A stretch of DNA of 64,000 nucleotides from Acidimicrobiaceae bacterium (GTDB lineage: Bacteria > Actinomycetota > Acidimicrobiia > Acidimicrobiales > Poriferisodalaceae). The DNA is taken from contig JAPOPC010000055.1 in NCBI GenBank assembly GCA_026713105.1, positions 1-64,000 of the forward strand. The letters are read 5' to 3'. Below are positions 7,656-15,515 of the stretch, piece by piece; positions within the stretch are counted from its first letter, which is position 1; each line of letters starts with the position of its first letter. The notes beneath the pieces are model-generated. The model worked only from the letters and a program-made list of their open reading frames with translations. It ran no database searches and was not told where the DNA came from. The position numbers and the translations under genes are program-made.

Positions 7656-8927
7656 TCACAGGCAAGCGACAAGCTCTCGTCGGCCCGCGGCGTCGAGCAC
7701 GTCCAGTGCTGCTGCCGCGCTCGCGCGCCAGCTATAGCGCTCGGCGCGGCGAGAGCCGGCGTCGCCGAGGCGCAGCGCCAGCAGCGGATCGGTGAGAATG
7801 TCGGTGACGCGGCGGGCGTACGCCTCGCCGCTGCGGCCAGCGATGAGGTAGCCGGTGCGTCCCTCGACAACGTTGTCGCGCAATCCCCCGACGTCTGACG
7901 CGACGACCGGTGTCCCGCACGCCGCGGCCTCCAGAGCGACCAGTCCGAACGACTCGGATCGGCTCGGCACCAGGCACACATCAGCGGCCCGGTAATAGGT
8001 CGACAGCAGGTGGTGCGGGAGAGGATCGACGAACTGCACACAGTCCGAGACCGCCAGATCGTCGGCCATATGCCCCAGCCGGGCGAGCGTCTCGTGACCT
8101 TGCGGACCGCTGGGCCCTCCCACGATGACGAGCTGCGCGTTGGCGCCCGCTGGGCCCCCAGCTCTCGTGGCGGCGAGGGTCTCGATCGCCAATTCGGCGC
8201 CCTTGAGCGGCTGCAACCGTCCGACAAACAGCAGCACCGGTCCGGGCGGAAGCCCGATGGCCGCGCGCGCGGCGTGTCGCTGACCTGGCGCGAACATGGC
8301 GCGGTCCACGCCGGGTGTCAGCACGTGAACTCGTTCTGGCGGTACGTCGTACAGCGATCTGAGCTGGCCCGCCTCCGCGTCTCCCGAGGTGAACACGGCG
8401 TCCGCACAATCGATGACACGCTGCTCGGCCTCGCCGCGGTGGCGCGGCTCGGCCTCACCGATGCTCGCCTTGACTCGGCCCAGCGTGTGAAAGGTGACGG
8501 CCAGCGGGACATCGAGGCGGTGCTTCAGCTCGTGTCCCGCCAGGCCGCTCAACCAGTAGTGAGCGTGGATTGCGTCGACTGGCCGCCGAACTAGGTGCTC
8601 GCCGACCCGATCAGCAAACGCTGCGACGACCGCGAGCAGGTCATTCTTGTCGAGCGATGGAGCACCGGCGTCGACGTGGGTGACGCTCAGCCCCGACTCG
8701 ACTTCGATGTGGTCCGGTTGCGATGGATCGGTGCGACGGGTGTAGATGTCGCAATCGACCCCAAGATGGGCCAGCGCGGCGGTGAGCTCGCGCACGTACA
8801 CGTTCAAGCCGCCGCCGTCGCCGCTGCCTGGCTGGTGGAGCGGCGAGGTGTGCATGCACAGCACCGCAACTCTCGTGACGCGACCAGGTTCGCCCGGCAT
8901 CTGAAGATCGGGAGCATCGGGGGTCAC
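7656..8927 (-). CDS. mshA: MshA-type D-inositol-3-phosphate glycosyltransferase
   Basis: GT4-type glycosyltransferase (423 aa, GT-B fold) that in actinobacteria transfers GlcNAc from UDP-GlcNAc to inositol-3-phosphate, the first step of mycothiol synthesis. Seen here: CMHTSPLHQPGSGDGGGLNVYV (glycine-rich UDP-sugar loop, residues 24-45), HAHYWLSGLAG (120-130), VGRLQPLKGAE (about 240) with the basic donor-site residues, and the ESFGLVALEAAACGTPVV E-x7-E motif (about 330). GTG at 8927 lies 8 nt after a TAGCGT -10 box. Other MSH genes are not in the window. Sucrose-phosphate-synthase-like GT4 enzymes are the main alternative, but the YbjN neighbour supports MshA. Confidence 0.85.
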   Translation of the reverse strand: MTPDAPDLQMPGEPGRVTRVAVLCMHTSPLHQPGSGDGGGLNVYVRELTAALAHLGVDCDIYTRRTDPSQPDHIEVESGLSVTHVDAGAPSLDKNDLLAVVAAFADRVGEHLVRRPVDAIHAHYWLSGLAGHELKHRLDVPLAVTFHTLGRVKASIGEAEPRHRGEAEQRVIDCADAVFTSGDAEAGQLRSLYDVPPERVHVLTPGVDRAMFAPGQRHAARAAIGLPPGPVLLFVGRLQPLKGAELAIETLAATRAGGPAGANAQLVIVGGPSGPQGHETLARLGHMADDLAVSDCVQFVDPLPHHLLSTYYRAADVCLVPSRSESFGLVALEAAACGTPVVASDVGGLRDNVVEGRTGYLIAGRSGEAYARRVTDILTDPLLALRLGDAGSRRAERYSWRASAAAALDVLDAAGRRELVACL

Positions 8928-8935
8928 GGCCGATA

Positions 8936-8941
8936 ACGCTA
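8936..8941 (-). promoter_or_regulatory. -10 box for mshA
   Basis: TAGCGT on the minus strand, 8 nt upstream of the mshA GTG, the same arrangement as other leaderless genes in the window. Confidence 0.5.
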
Positions 8942-8973
8942 CGCAGATCGCCGGAAAAGCACGAACTCAGCGA

Positions 8974-9975
8974 TCAGACATTGAGCAGACCCAAGCCCCA
9001 CATCCACACCAGCGCCGTGACGCTGAGCGAATCGATCCTGCGCACGGCCCACTCCCCCCTCAGGCGCTGCAGCGCTCGATGGGCTCCGCCGGCGAGCCGT
9101 GACTCGCTGCGGCCGACGGCTGATGGGCTCGCAGCATCGGCCCCATCCCGCAGTCGCTCCTGGGGTCGTGCGGCGAGCGCGGTGTTCGTTCGGGCGACGG
9201 CAGGGCCGAGCGGCAGCGTCACCGCAGCGAGCAGGCCAAACCTGATGACGTCGGTGGGCGCGAAGGGCGGCACGCTCAAACCGGTCAGCGCAAAGATCGC
9301 GATGCCGGCTGCGACCACCCCGGCCAGGGGGCCCCGCACACTCGGCGGCCGACCCGCCGCGCTGAGGTGATTGCCAGCGTCGTAGATCGCCGCCGCGCTC
9401 ACGAGTACGAGTGCCGCGCCGAGCGAGTAGCGGGCGACCGCCGCCGCACACGCAGCGGTGACGCCGACCTGCATCCACGTGCGGACCAGCAGTCCCGCAC
9501 GGGCCAGGAATGGCGATGGGGACGAGTGATCTGCGGACGGTGTGTTGGTGCCGGAGCGGCCGGGTTTCAAGGCACCGACCACGATGAAGCTGGCCACAAC
9601 GGCTGCGCCGAGCACGGCTCCTGCCAAGCGGGTGTCGAGGACGCCCGCGAACCCGACTGCACCGGCCAACGCGGCCGCCGGCAGCCGATAACTCGGGTGC
9701 AGCGTGGGCTGTGCGGACGCCCCGCCGGCGCCCGGCGAAGAACGTGGCGCATCGGTACTGCTGCGAACGCTTGCGGCTTGCCAAGCTCCCACCATGGCGA
9801 TCGCCGTCATGGTGAGCCCGAATGTCAAGGCTCCCGCCCACAGCGCACCGATCAGCACCCCGAACCAGATCAACCCAGCACTGATGGTGGCATCGCCCAA
9901 CGCGACCGCCGGCCCAATCCACAGCACTGCTGCGGGGAGTGACGCCGGTCTGAGACCCGGCGACGCTGCCACCAT
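8974..9975 (-). CDS. Multi-pass membrane protein, function unknown
   Basis: The 333-residue protein has about eight hydrophobic segments, among them AVLWIGPAVALGDATISAGL and VLIGALWAGALTFGLTMTAI at the N-terminus and LAGVVAAGIAIFALTG later. Between them is a Ser/Pro/Gly-rich loop (residues 70-95). A D-A-G-N-H-L segment followed by a hydrophobic helix faintly recalls membrane CDP-alcohol or cytidylyltransferase-like proteins, but I would not name it on that. It starts 11 bp after moaD and is probably cotranscribed with it. A larger overlapping frame at 8939-9922 is a shadow. Confidence 0.7.
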   Translation of the reverse strand: MVAASPGLRPASLPAAVLWIGPAVALGDATISAGLIWFGVLIGALWAGALTFGLTMTAIAMVGAWQAASVRSSTDAPRSSPGAGGASAQPTLHPSYRLPAAALAGAVGFAGVLDTRLAGAVLGAAVVASFIVVGALKPGRSGTNTPSADHSSPSPFLARAGLLVRTWMQVGVTAACAAAVARYSLGAALVLVSAAAIYDAGNHLSAAGRPPSVRGPLAGVVAAGIAIFALTGLSVPPFAPTDVIRFGLLAAVTLPLGPAVARTNTALAARPQERLRDGADAASPSAVGRSESRLAGGAHRALQRLRGEWAVRRIDSLSVTALVWMWGLGLLNV

Positions 9976-9986
9976 GCCGCCGTCGC

Positions 9987-10229
9987 TCAGCCGCCCGATA
10001 CCGGCGGAAGGACAGCGATCTCGTCTCCAGCGCTGAGCTGTGCCCCTTCGAGCGCCGGTTCGCCGTTCAACCAGACCCGGCTGGCCGCCAGCACGGCGGT
10101 GAAGCCATCGCCAAACGTCGCCATTGCCCAGTCCAGTGCCTCGGCGACCGACGACGCCTCTGTCTGGGTGCTGCCGACGCCAGCCGCTTCGCGCGCCCCT
10201 GCGAACAGGCGGATCGTCACCGTCGGCAT
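9987..10229 (-). CDS. MoaD/ThiS-family sulfur carrier protein
   Basis: An 80-residue beta-grasp protein starting MPTVTIRLFAGAREAAG and ending in PPVSGG; the C-terminal Gly-Gly is the site adenylated and thiocarboxylated in MoaD-type carriers. FAGAREAAG and DEIAVLPPVSGG are characteristic of molybdopterin synthase small subunits rather than ThiS. No moaE or moeB lies in the window, so the partner enzyme is elsewhere. The open frame continues to 10526 but those residues are antisense to the phosphatase gene. Divergent from the phosphatase at 10292. Confidence 0.85.
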   Translation of the reverse strand: MPTVTIRLFAGAREAAGVGSTQTEASSVAEALDWAMATFGDGFTAVLAASRVWLNGEPALEGAQLSAGDEIAVLPPVSGG

Positions 10230-10277
10230 CGCCGTGATGCTACCGATCGCATCTCGGAGGTAATGCGGACGGCCCGC

Positions 10278-10283
10278 TACGGT
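10278..10283 (+). promoter_or_regulatory. -10 box for the histidine phosphatase
   Basis: TACGGT, 8 nt before the GTG start at 10292. Confidence 0.5.
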
Positions 10284-10291
10284 CAGGCGCC

Positions 10292-10996
10292 GTGACACAG
10301 CATTCAGAGTTGCTGGCGGTGCGACACGGCCAATCCGAATGGAATCTGCGCGGCCGCTGGCAAGGACAGGCCGATCCTGCATTGACCAATCTCGGTGAAC
10401 GGCAAGCCGAGATTGCCGCCGATGCCCTAGCGGCGACGCTCGCGGCTGCGGACGACAGCTGGCGGACGCCGGTGATGCACGGACGCGACCTGCATACCGG
10501 TCGGCATGCATTCGACCTGCCCGCATTCGACCTCATCGTGGCGAGCGACCTGCAACGTGCGCGCCGGACTGCGGAGATCATCGCGAAGCAGCTAGGAGTC
10601 AGCGAGGTCGTGGCCGACGAAGCACTGCGCGAGCGCAGTGCGGGGCCTTGGGAAGGCCTCACTCGAGCGGAGATTGACGAGGGTTGGCCTGGCGATGTCG
10701 CAGCCAGGCGATGGCCGCCCGGATTCGAGTCTGAGGACAGCATCGCCCGGCGGCTGCTGCCGGCATTACAACGTCATCTTTCTGTGTGCGGACGTGTTCT
10801 GCTGGTGGGTCACGCAGGTGTGCTCAAGACGATCGACGCACGAGTGGGCCTCGGTGACGATCGGGTGCCGAACTTGGCAGGCCGCTGGTTCTGGCTCGAC
10901 GGCGCTGCGGCTGACGCGACGTGGAACTGGGATCAACTGGAGCCCCGCAACCGGGTCGAATTGGTTTCCTCCGACATCGACCTCATGATCGAGTAG
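10292..10996 (+). CDS. Histidine phosphatase (phosphoglycerate-mutase superfamily)
   Basis: A 234-residue enzyme with the phosphohistidine motif LLAVRHGQSEWNLRGRWQG (residues 7-25; catalytic His in RHG), the substrate-loop region SDLQRARRTAEII, the acid residue region LRERSAGPWEGLT and the second catalytic histidine in LLVGHAGVLKTI. This is the broad phosphatase group rather than a dedicated glycolytic mutase, since the insert typical of GpmA is missing. A gpm-type gene also lies near mshA in mycobacteria. GTG start with a -10 box 8 nt upstream suggests a leaderless mRNA. Substrate unknown. Confidence 0.9.
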   Translation: MTQHSELLAVRHGQSEWNLRGRWQGQADPALTNLGERQAEIAADALAATLAAADDSWRTPVMHGRDLHTGRHAFDLPAFDLIVASDLQRARRTAEIIAKQLGVSEVVADEALRERSAGPWEGLTRAEIDEGWPGDVAARRWPPGFESEDSIARRLLPALQRHLSVCGRVLLVGHAGVLKTIDARVGLGDDRVPNLAGRWFWLDGAAADATWNWDQLEPRNRVELVSSDIDLMIE

Positions 10997-11033
10997 CTGG
11001 CCCAGGCCGCACAGGCGCACGCGGGAGTGACGT

Positions 11034-11231
11034 TCAGGACTCGGTGAGCCAATCCGTGGCAACTGCGGGATCGATGTCGTCGTCCGCCAGCAGGCCCAGG
11101 GTTCGCTCCGCCCGTTCCAGATCGTCCTCGATGGTGTCGAGTTCGTCATCGCTAAGCAGTTCCGACTGGGGCGGCCCAGCACGCAACCCATCGGGCGAAG
11201 GCGGCTCTTCGGGCCCGGATTCGGGGGACAC
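11034..11231 (-). CDS. Small acidic hypothetical protein
   Basis: The GTG at 11231 is 7 nt from a TAGCCT box and gives 65 residues, Pro/Ser-rich at first and then a strongly acidic helical segment (LSDDELDTIEDDLERAERTL, residues 26-45) ending DPAVATDWLTES. The longer frame to 11294 would start inside the promoter. Convergent with the phosphatase and 80 bp from tRNA-Lys. No family recognised; a protein-interaction peptide is conceivable. Confidence 0.55.
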   Translation of the reverse strand: MSPESGPEEPPSPDGLRAGPPQSELLSDDELDTIEDDLERAERTLGLLADDDIDPAVATDWLTES

Positions 11232-11238
11232 CGTCGTC

Positions 11239-11244
11239 AGGCTA
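11239..11244 (-). promoter_or_regulatory. -10 box for the small acidic protein
   Basis: TAGCCT on the minus strand, 7 nt from GTG 11231; this placement decides the start codon. Confidence 0.55.
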
Positions 11245-11311
11245 GAGCGAGAACCCTCGCCAGTAGCCTCGATACGAGTACCGGAGCGCCGCATCGGCGC
11301 CTACCGACGGC

Positions 11312-11384
11312 GGGCCGCTAGCTCATCAGGTAGAGCAGGGGACTTTTAATCCCAAGGCGCCGGGTTCGAGTCCCGGGCGGCCTA
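11312..11384 (+). tRNA. tRNA-Lys (anticodon TTT)
   Basis: A 73-nt cloverleaf: acceptor GGGCCGC paired with GCGGCCT (one G-U), D arm GCTC/GAGC, anticodon loop CTTTTAA with TTT, T arm CCGGG-TTCGAGT-CCCGG, discriminator A, CCA not encoded. The outer anticodon-stem pair is a G-A mismatch. A decayed copy of its 5' half follows at 11404. Confidence 0.95.
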
Positions 11385-11403
11385 CCGCACCGGCACACCG
11401 CCA

Positions 11404-11450
11404 CCGCAAGCTCATCAAGCAGAGCAGGCCCGCATCAACCCCAAGGCGCC
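11404..11450 (+). pseudogene. tRNA-Lys remnant
   Basis: These 47 nt align without gaps to positions 4-50 of the adjacent tRNA-Lys: CCGC-AGCTCATCA, AGAGCAGG and CCCAAGGCGCC are shared, while the anticodon region is changed so that no TTT loop remains and no T arm or 3' acceptor follows. It is read as a partial duplicate that has decayed. It ends 5 bp before the dut -10 box. Confidence 0.65.
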
Positions 11451-11455
11451 TCACC

Positions 11456-11461
11456 TACAGT
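11456..11461 (+). promoter_or_regulatory. -10 box for dut
   Basis: TACAGT, 7 nt upstream of the GTG at 11469; it argues against the GTG at 11460 as start, which overlaps the box. Confidence 0.6.
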
Positions 11462-11468
11462 GCTCGCC

Positions 11469-11906
11469 GTGGTGGCTGTACCGATACGACGCCTCGATCC
11501 GGACCTTCCGTTGCCGGCCTACGCGAAACCCGGCGACGCGGGATGCGACCTGCTGGCCGCCGAGGCAGTCACGCTCGCCGCAGCCGGCGGTCGGGCCATG
11601 GTGCCAACGGGCATCGCCGTCGCGATCCCACCTGGTTATGCGGGCTTTGTGCAGCCTCGCAGCGGGCTGGCGTTGCGGCACGGTGTGACCTGCGTGAACT
11701 CACCCGGGTTGATCGACAGCGGCTACCGGGACGAGCTGCGGGTGCTGCTGTTGAATACCGACCCGACCAAGCCCTACGAGATCCAACGCGGCGACCGCAT
11801 CGCCCAGTTGGTGATCCAGCGCATTTCCCAGGCCGAGTGGGACGAGGTGGATGCGCTCGACGAGACCGAGCGGGGCCTCGGGGGATTCGGGCACTCGGGT
11901 CGCTGA
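11469..11906 (+). CDS. dut: dUTP diphosphatase
   Basis: Hydrolyses dUTP to dUMP and pyrophosphate, protecting DNA from uracil and feeding thymidylate synthesis; active as a homotrimer. The 145-residue protein shows the five trimeric dUTPase motifs in order: GDAGCDLLA (about 21-29), [10 protein letters not shown] (63-72), [11 protein letters not shown] (79-89), [10 protein letters not shown] (107-116) and [11 protein letters not shown] at the C-terminus. The start is placed at GTG 11469 from the -10 spacing; upstream GTG 11460 would add three residues. Confidence 0.96.
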   Translation: MVAVPIRRLDPDLPLPAYAKPGDAGCDLLAAEAVTLAAAGGRAMVPTGIAVAIPPGYAGFVQPRSGLALRHGVTCVNSPGLIDSGYRDELRVLLLNTDPTKPYEIQRGDRIAQLVIQRISQAEWDEVDALDETERGLGGFGHSGR

Positions 11907-12011
11907 GCCCGGACGATCATCCCGACTCGGCCCGTCGCTGGACCGTCCGCGAGCTTGGTTCGGGAGGCGACGCGAGCCTTCGTGTTACACCCCATCGGTA
12001 GCCATGACTGC

Positions 12012-12302
12012 ATGACGACGAAGCCGCCGACACAGCAACCGCTGACGTTGTTTGACGCCTCGCAGTTCGAGTTCGAGGACGACTGCGCTGCCAAGACGCC
12101 GGCTCGGCCGTCGCTCAAGGGGCTCGGAGCCAATGGCTTTGCTGTCGCAGGCAGCACCCTGAGGGTCGCAAGCGCCGAGGCGGCGCAAGCCCGCAGGCGC
12201 CGCGCACGCGCACGGCTGGCGAAACGTCGCTACCTCGCCGATACCGATGGCTACGAGCGCATTGAGCAGGCCCGCCGGGCGCTGCAGCTTGTGGCCGATT
12301 AA
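12012..12302 (+). CDS. Hypothetical basic protein (96 aa)
   Basis: ATG at 12012 opens a 96-residue frame: a polar N-terminus with TLFDASQFEFEDD, a middle segment and a strongly basic helical region (QARRRRARARLAKRRY, near residues 59-74) followed by an amphipathic tail. Such a basic helix could bind nucleic acid, but no family is recognised. Its TAA overlaps the stop of the convergent K+ channel gene by three bases. Confidence 0.55.
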   Translation: MTTKPPTQQPLTLFDASQFEFEDDCAAKTPARPSLKGLGANGFAVAGSTLRVASAEAAQARRRRARARLAKRRYLADTDGYERIEQARRALQLVAD

Positions 12303-13123
12303 TGCTTGCCGTCTTCGGCCGCGTCCTGATGCAAGGCGAGCGCGGCTATGTATGCCCCGCCGATCAGGTTGGGATTGATGACGCGATCGGCGCCTGCCTG
12401 TTGCAGCTTCGGCAGCGCACCACCCGAATTTGCTCTCGCCACGATGAAGAGATCTGGGTACATCGCGCGAGCACTCAAGGCGATATACAGATTGTCGACG
12501 TCGGAGTCCAACGCCAGCACCAGAGAATTCGCCCTCTCGGTCCCGGCGTGGCGCAGCGTGATGTCCTCGGTGGCGTCGCCGAGCACTAGATGCAGGCCGC
12601 CGGGGTCAATGCCGGGATCGCGGTCGATCAGCACCATTTCGGCTCCTGCATCACTCATGGCCGCCGCGATGGCCCGACCCACCTGGCCGTAGCCGCAGAT
12701 GACCGTGTGACCGGACAGATTGTCAATAGAACGCTGCATGCGTCGTCTCCTGACATGGTCGTCGAGCCGTCCCTCGAACAGCATCTCGATGACAACACCG
12801 ATGGTGTAGAGCGAAGTGCCAGTGCCGAGCAGGATGAGCACGATGGTGAAGAGCTGATAGCGGCCTCCCACGTTCTCGGGGTCGCCGTAGCCGACCGTCG
12901 AGACAGTGATGACGGTCTGGTACAGCGCTTCGAGCACATCGAGACCGAGCAGCACATATCCCGTCGTGCCGGCCACCAAGATGGCCGTGAGCACTGCGAG
13001 CCCGGCGACGAGCCGTTCGACGGGTTCAAGCCCTCCAGAGACGAGGCGTCGCCGCGACTTGCCTCGGAGTCGCTGACCGCGGCGCGATCGCCGTCGTCGC
13101 AGCACGCCTTTCATCGATTGCAC
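12299..13123 (-). CDS. Potassium channel with RCK (TrkA-N) domain
   Basis: A 274-residue ion channel. After a basic N-terminus comes TM1 (LVAGLAVLTAILVAGTTGYVL), the pore helix and selectivity filter TVSTVGYGD (about residues 73-81), TM2 (LFTIVLILLGTGTSLYTIGV), then a cytoplasmic Rossmann RCK domain starting VICGYGQVGRAIA (about 141) with GDATED and later LDSDVDNLYIAL. This is the MthK/Kch arrangement, gated by ligands on the RCK ring. The C-terminal TrkA-C domain seems absent. It is divergent from orn, with about 44 bp between the starts. Confidence 0.9.
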   Translation of the reverse strand: MQSMKGVLRRRRSRRGQRLRGKSRRRLVSGGLEPVERLVAGLAVLTAILVAGTTGYVLLGLDVLEALYQTVITVSTVGYGDPENVGGRYQLFTIVLILLGTGTSLYTIGVVIEMLFEGRLDDHVRRRRMQRSIDNLSGHTVICGYGQVGRAIAAAMSDAGAEMVLIDRDPGIDPGGLHLVLGDATEDITLRHAGTERANSLVLALDSDVDNLYIALSARAMYPDLFIVARANSGGALPKLQQAGADRVINPNLIGGAYIAALALHQDAAEDGKH

Positions 13124-13153
13124 GCTATTGCGGTCGACGGCCCAGGTCGTGCC

Positions 13154-13159
13154 TACGAT
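13154..13159 (+). promoter_or_regulatory. -10 box for orn
   Basis: TACGAT, 7 nt before GTG 13167; fixes the orn start inside the longer open frame from 13128. Confidence 0.65.
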
Positions 13160-13166
13160 GCAGCCC

Positions 13167-13757
13167 GTGATGGTCTGGCTGGATCTGGAGATGACCGGAC
13201 TCGATCATCGGCGCCATCGAATCGTGGAGATCGCGACCGTGATCACCGACGATGCACTCGACGTGATCGCCACGGGTCCGTCGTTGGTTATGGGGGCGTC
13301 ACAAGCCGATCTCGATGCGATGGATCCCGAAGTCCACACGATGCACACCAAGACCGGGCTGCTCGGCGAGATCGGGGCGTCGCAGATCACCGTGGCTGAG
13401 GCAGCCGAGCGCACGCTTGCGTTCGTGACTGAACACATCCCCGAGCCGCGCACGGCGCCGCTGTGCGGGAACTCGATCGGTACCGACCGTCGCTTCTTGG
13501 ACCAGTACATGCCGGCGCTGGAAGAGCACCTGCACTACCGGGTGGTCGACGTGTCATCGATCAAGGAACTCGCCAAGCGATGGCGACCGGACGTCGCTGA
13601 GGCGTGGGTTGAACAGAGCCGATCCCGGGCCGGGACCACCAAGCATCGAGCCCTCGACGACGTACTCGAGAGCATCAACGAACTGCGCTTCTACCGGGAG
13701 CGATGGCTGAACACGGAACTCGCCGATGCCCGCTCCTCCTCGGCTGGGGATTCCTGA
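13167..13757 (+). CDS. orn: Oligoribonuclease
   Basis: Degrades 2-5-nt RNAs (and linear diguanylates) to mononucleotides; DEDDh exonuclease, dimer. The 196-residue protein has VWLDLEMTGLD (Exo I, D and E), GNSIGTDRRFLDQYMP (Exo II) and KHRALDDVLESI (Exo III, His and Asp) with the Tyr-rich family region YRVVDVSSIKELAKRW. GTG 13167 is placed by the -10 box; the upstream frame to 13128 lies in the promoter. Confidence 0.96.
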   Translation: MMVWLDLEMTGLDHRRHRIVEIATVITDDALDVIATGPSLVMGASQADLDAMDPEVHTMHTKTGLLGEIGASQITVAEAAERTLAFVTEHIPEPRTAPLCGNSIGTDRRFLDQYMPALEEHLHYRVVDVSSIKELAKRWRPDVAEAWVEQSRSRAGTTKHRALDDVLESINELRFYRERWLNTELADARSSSAGDS

Positions 13758-13797
13758 CACAGAATCGAATGATCTTTAGAAGGTTGAGGTAGCTGGC

Positions 13798-13803
13798 TAG
13801 CCT
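13798..13803 (+). promoter_or_regulatory. -10 box for the MBL-fold gene
   Basis: TAGCCT, 7 nt before GTG 13811. Confidence 0.6.
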
Positions 13804-13810
13804 GCAGCCC

Positions 13811-14899
13811 GTGTCACGCCCGACGCGCGAGGAGCAGATGCCGCCCGACGGCAAGGTCACTGAGCTCGCGCCGGACGTGCGCCGGCTGCAGCTGCCGATG
13901 TCGATGCCAGGTCTCGGGCACGTGAACTGCTACATCCTCGACGACGACCGCGGCGCCGCCCTCGTCGATCCCGGCCTGCCGGGCCCAGCCAACTGGAAGG
14001 CGCTCATGGCAGGGCTGGCACAAGCTGAGGTGCCGCCCGAGCGGGTCCACTCGATCATCGTCACCCACAGCCACCCGGATCACTTCGGGGCGGCGGGACG
14101 CTTCGTCCGTGAATTCGGAGCCGATCTGGTGACCCATCGCCGATTCCGGTTGTGGTGGGACACCGCGGACGAGGACGAGGAAGCTCTCGAACCGGTGTCG
14201 TCCGACGGCGAGAACAACGAGCTCGTCGCCGATCCGGTGCACAGCGGACGCGACACCGGACCAGGCGGCCCGACGCCATGGGGCGGCCAGCGTTACAAGA
14301 TGCCAATCCGGGCGAAACTCGGCTACTGGGCGATGCGCAATGGGTGGGCCGGCCGCTGGTTCGCCACGCCGCACCCCACGCACCACGTCGAAGATGCCGA
14401 CCGGATCAAGCTGGCGCGGCGTGAGTTCGTGGCGGTCCACACCCCGGGTCACACCATCGACCACCTGTGCCTGTTCGATCCCGAGGGCGGCTTGATGATC
14501 TGCGGCGACCACGTGCTGCCGACGATTACGCCGCACATCTCGGGCATCACGACGGCGCGCGACCCGCTCAAGGATTTCTTCTCCAGTCTTGATCGGGTCG
14601 CCAGCTTTGACGGCGTGACGATGGGCCTGCCGGCTCACGGCCAGCCGTTCACCGACCTGTCTGGCCGGGTCGAAGACATCAAGCGTCACCACAACGAACG
14701 CTTGGACCTGCTCCGTTCGTCGTCGGACCGGCTCGGTCGCGCACCCGTGCAGGACTACATGAAGCAGCTCTTCAAGGAGCGTTCGTGGGGTCCGATGGCG
14801 GAGTCCGAGACCTTTGCCCATCTCGAGCATCTGCGCTACATCGGCGAGGTCGGCGTCTCCCGGCGACCCGATGACGTCCTCGAGTACGAGTTCGACTGA
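13811..14899 (+). CDS. MBL-fold metallohydrolase
   Basis: A 362-residue metallo-beta-lactamase-fold protein. The metal-binding motif is VTHSHPDHFGAAG (HxHxDH, residues 84-96), with further ligands in VHTPGHTIDHLCLF (about 214-227) and ICGDHVLP (about 234-241); MGLPAHGQP supplies the last histidine. A loop of about 60 residues between the first and second metal motifs and a C-terminal helical tail mark the subgroup that hydrolyses thioesters or similar. The substrate cannot be told from sequence. Own leaderless promoter; a palindromic repeat follows 35 bp after the stop. Confidence 0.9.
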   Translation: MSRPTREEQMPPDGKVTELAPDVRRLQLPMSMPGLGHVNCYILDDDRGAALVDPGLPGPANWKALMAGLAQAEVPPERVHSIIVTHSHPDHFGAAGRFVREFGADLVTHRRFRLWWDTADEDEEALEPVSSDGENNELVADPVHSGRDTGPGGPTPWGGQRYKMPIRAKLGYWAMRNGWAGRWFATPHPTHHVEDADRIKLARREFVAVHTPGHTIDHLCLFDPEGGLMICGDHVLPTITPHISGITTARDPLKDFFSSLDRVASFDGVTMGLPAHGQPFTDLSGRVEDIKRHHNERLDLLRSSSDRLGRAPVQDYMKQLFKERSWGPMAESETFAHLEHLRYIGEVGVSRRPDDVLEYEFD

Positions 14900-14933
14900 A
14901 TATTCCCTCCGTTCGCAGCAGCCCGAGCAGATG

Positions 14934-15018
14934 CCATAGCTGCGCAGGCGGCAGGAGACTCTGCGACGTTGCGACCGGCCGGATCGCTGGAGCAGAGGGT
15001 TCTGCCGCCTGGGCAGCG
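14934..15018. repeat. Palindromic dispersed repeat, copy A
   Basis: An 85-bp element shared with 19408-19492. Outer arms are 14939-14956 and 15000-15017 with a 43-bp spacer; inside, CTCTGC and GCAGAG (around 14959 and 14992) can pair too. One pair in the outer arm is C-G here and G-C in copy B. It sits downstream of the MBL gene. Confidence 0.75.
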
Positions 15019-15140
15019 AGCGCGCGGAAAATAACTTGACACGGCCTGCGGTGAAGTGATGCTCTTGGCGCCGCTGCGGCCTATCGTCGGGATTCCGCAG
15101 CTGGCCACCAGCCCCGACCATTCGCTCGCTTGGATCTGCA
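15019..15140. other. Intergenic segment upstream of small ORF
   Basis: Contains a TTGACA hexamer at 15036-15041 with a poor -10 candidate (GATGCT) 16 nt downstream. It could drive the small frame at 15141, with a long leader. No gene seen. Confidence 0.3.
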
Positions 15141-15386
15141 ATGTCCGACCTCGGCACCTACACCACGGCGCGTGCCTGCGGGTACCGCGTACGGGTGCTT
15201 GTGCCTGACGCGCGTTGCCGCTGGCAGCCCGTCACGCGGTCCCGGACGCGCGGCACGGCCATCGACGTGCTCGCGGCGGTGGGTCCCATGCCGACCATGT
15301 TCCAACGTGCGGTGCGCGGTCACGGTGCCAACCCAGCGGCAACCGTCAAGCGTCACCGCCTGCGGCCCTCGGAGTGTCTGATGTAG
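15141..15386 (+). CDS. Small basic hypothetical protein (81 aa)
   Basis: The frame from ATG 15141 has consistently G/C third positions over 81 codons and is followed 26 bp later by a terminator hairpin, which makes it a credible gene. The product is basic, with two cysteines near the start (ARACGYRVRV and ARCRWQPV) and a hydrophobic AIDVLAAVGPMPTMF segment. No family recognised and no strong ribosome site. Confidence 0.4.
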   Translation: MSDLGTYTTARACGYRVRVLVPDARCRWQPVTRSRTRGTAIDVLAAVGPMPTMFQRAVRGHGANPAATVKRHRLRPSECLM

Positions 15387-15411
15387 TCCACTGAGACACC
15401 AGAACTCTCCG

Positions 15412-15441
15412 AACGGCCGCCGGGACAACCCGGCGGCCGTT
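15412..15441 (+). terminator. Hairpin terminator before whiB
   Basis: AACGGCCGCCGGG (15412-15424) pairs perfectly with 15429-15441 around an ACAA loop. The 13-bp stem ends in TTTC, a short T tract, so it should work as an intrinsic terminator for the preceding frame; the stem is symmetric and could act both ways. Confidence 0.7.
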
Positions 15442-15515
15442 TCGCGTGTACGGCACACCCGCCGAGATCACCACCACCACCCAGTTCGCAACCCACAAGA
15501 CAGAGGAGCAATCCC

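Noticed and set aside
12012-12302. Ribosomal or DNA-binding assignment for the basic protein
   Set aside because: The basic stretch alone is not enough; no family signature was found.
13814-15157. 447-codon minus-strand frame over the MBL gene and copy A of the repeat
   Set aside because: Antisense to the HxHxDH metal motif gene; its repeated RRRVSCRLRSYG segment is only a translation of the palindromic element.
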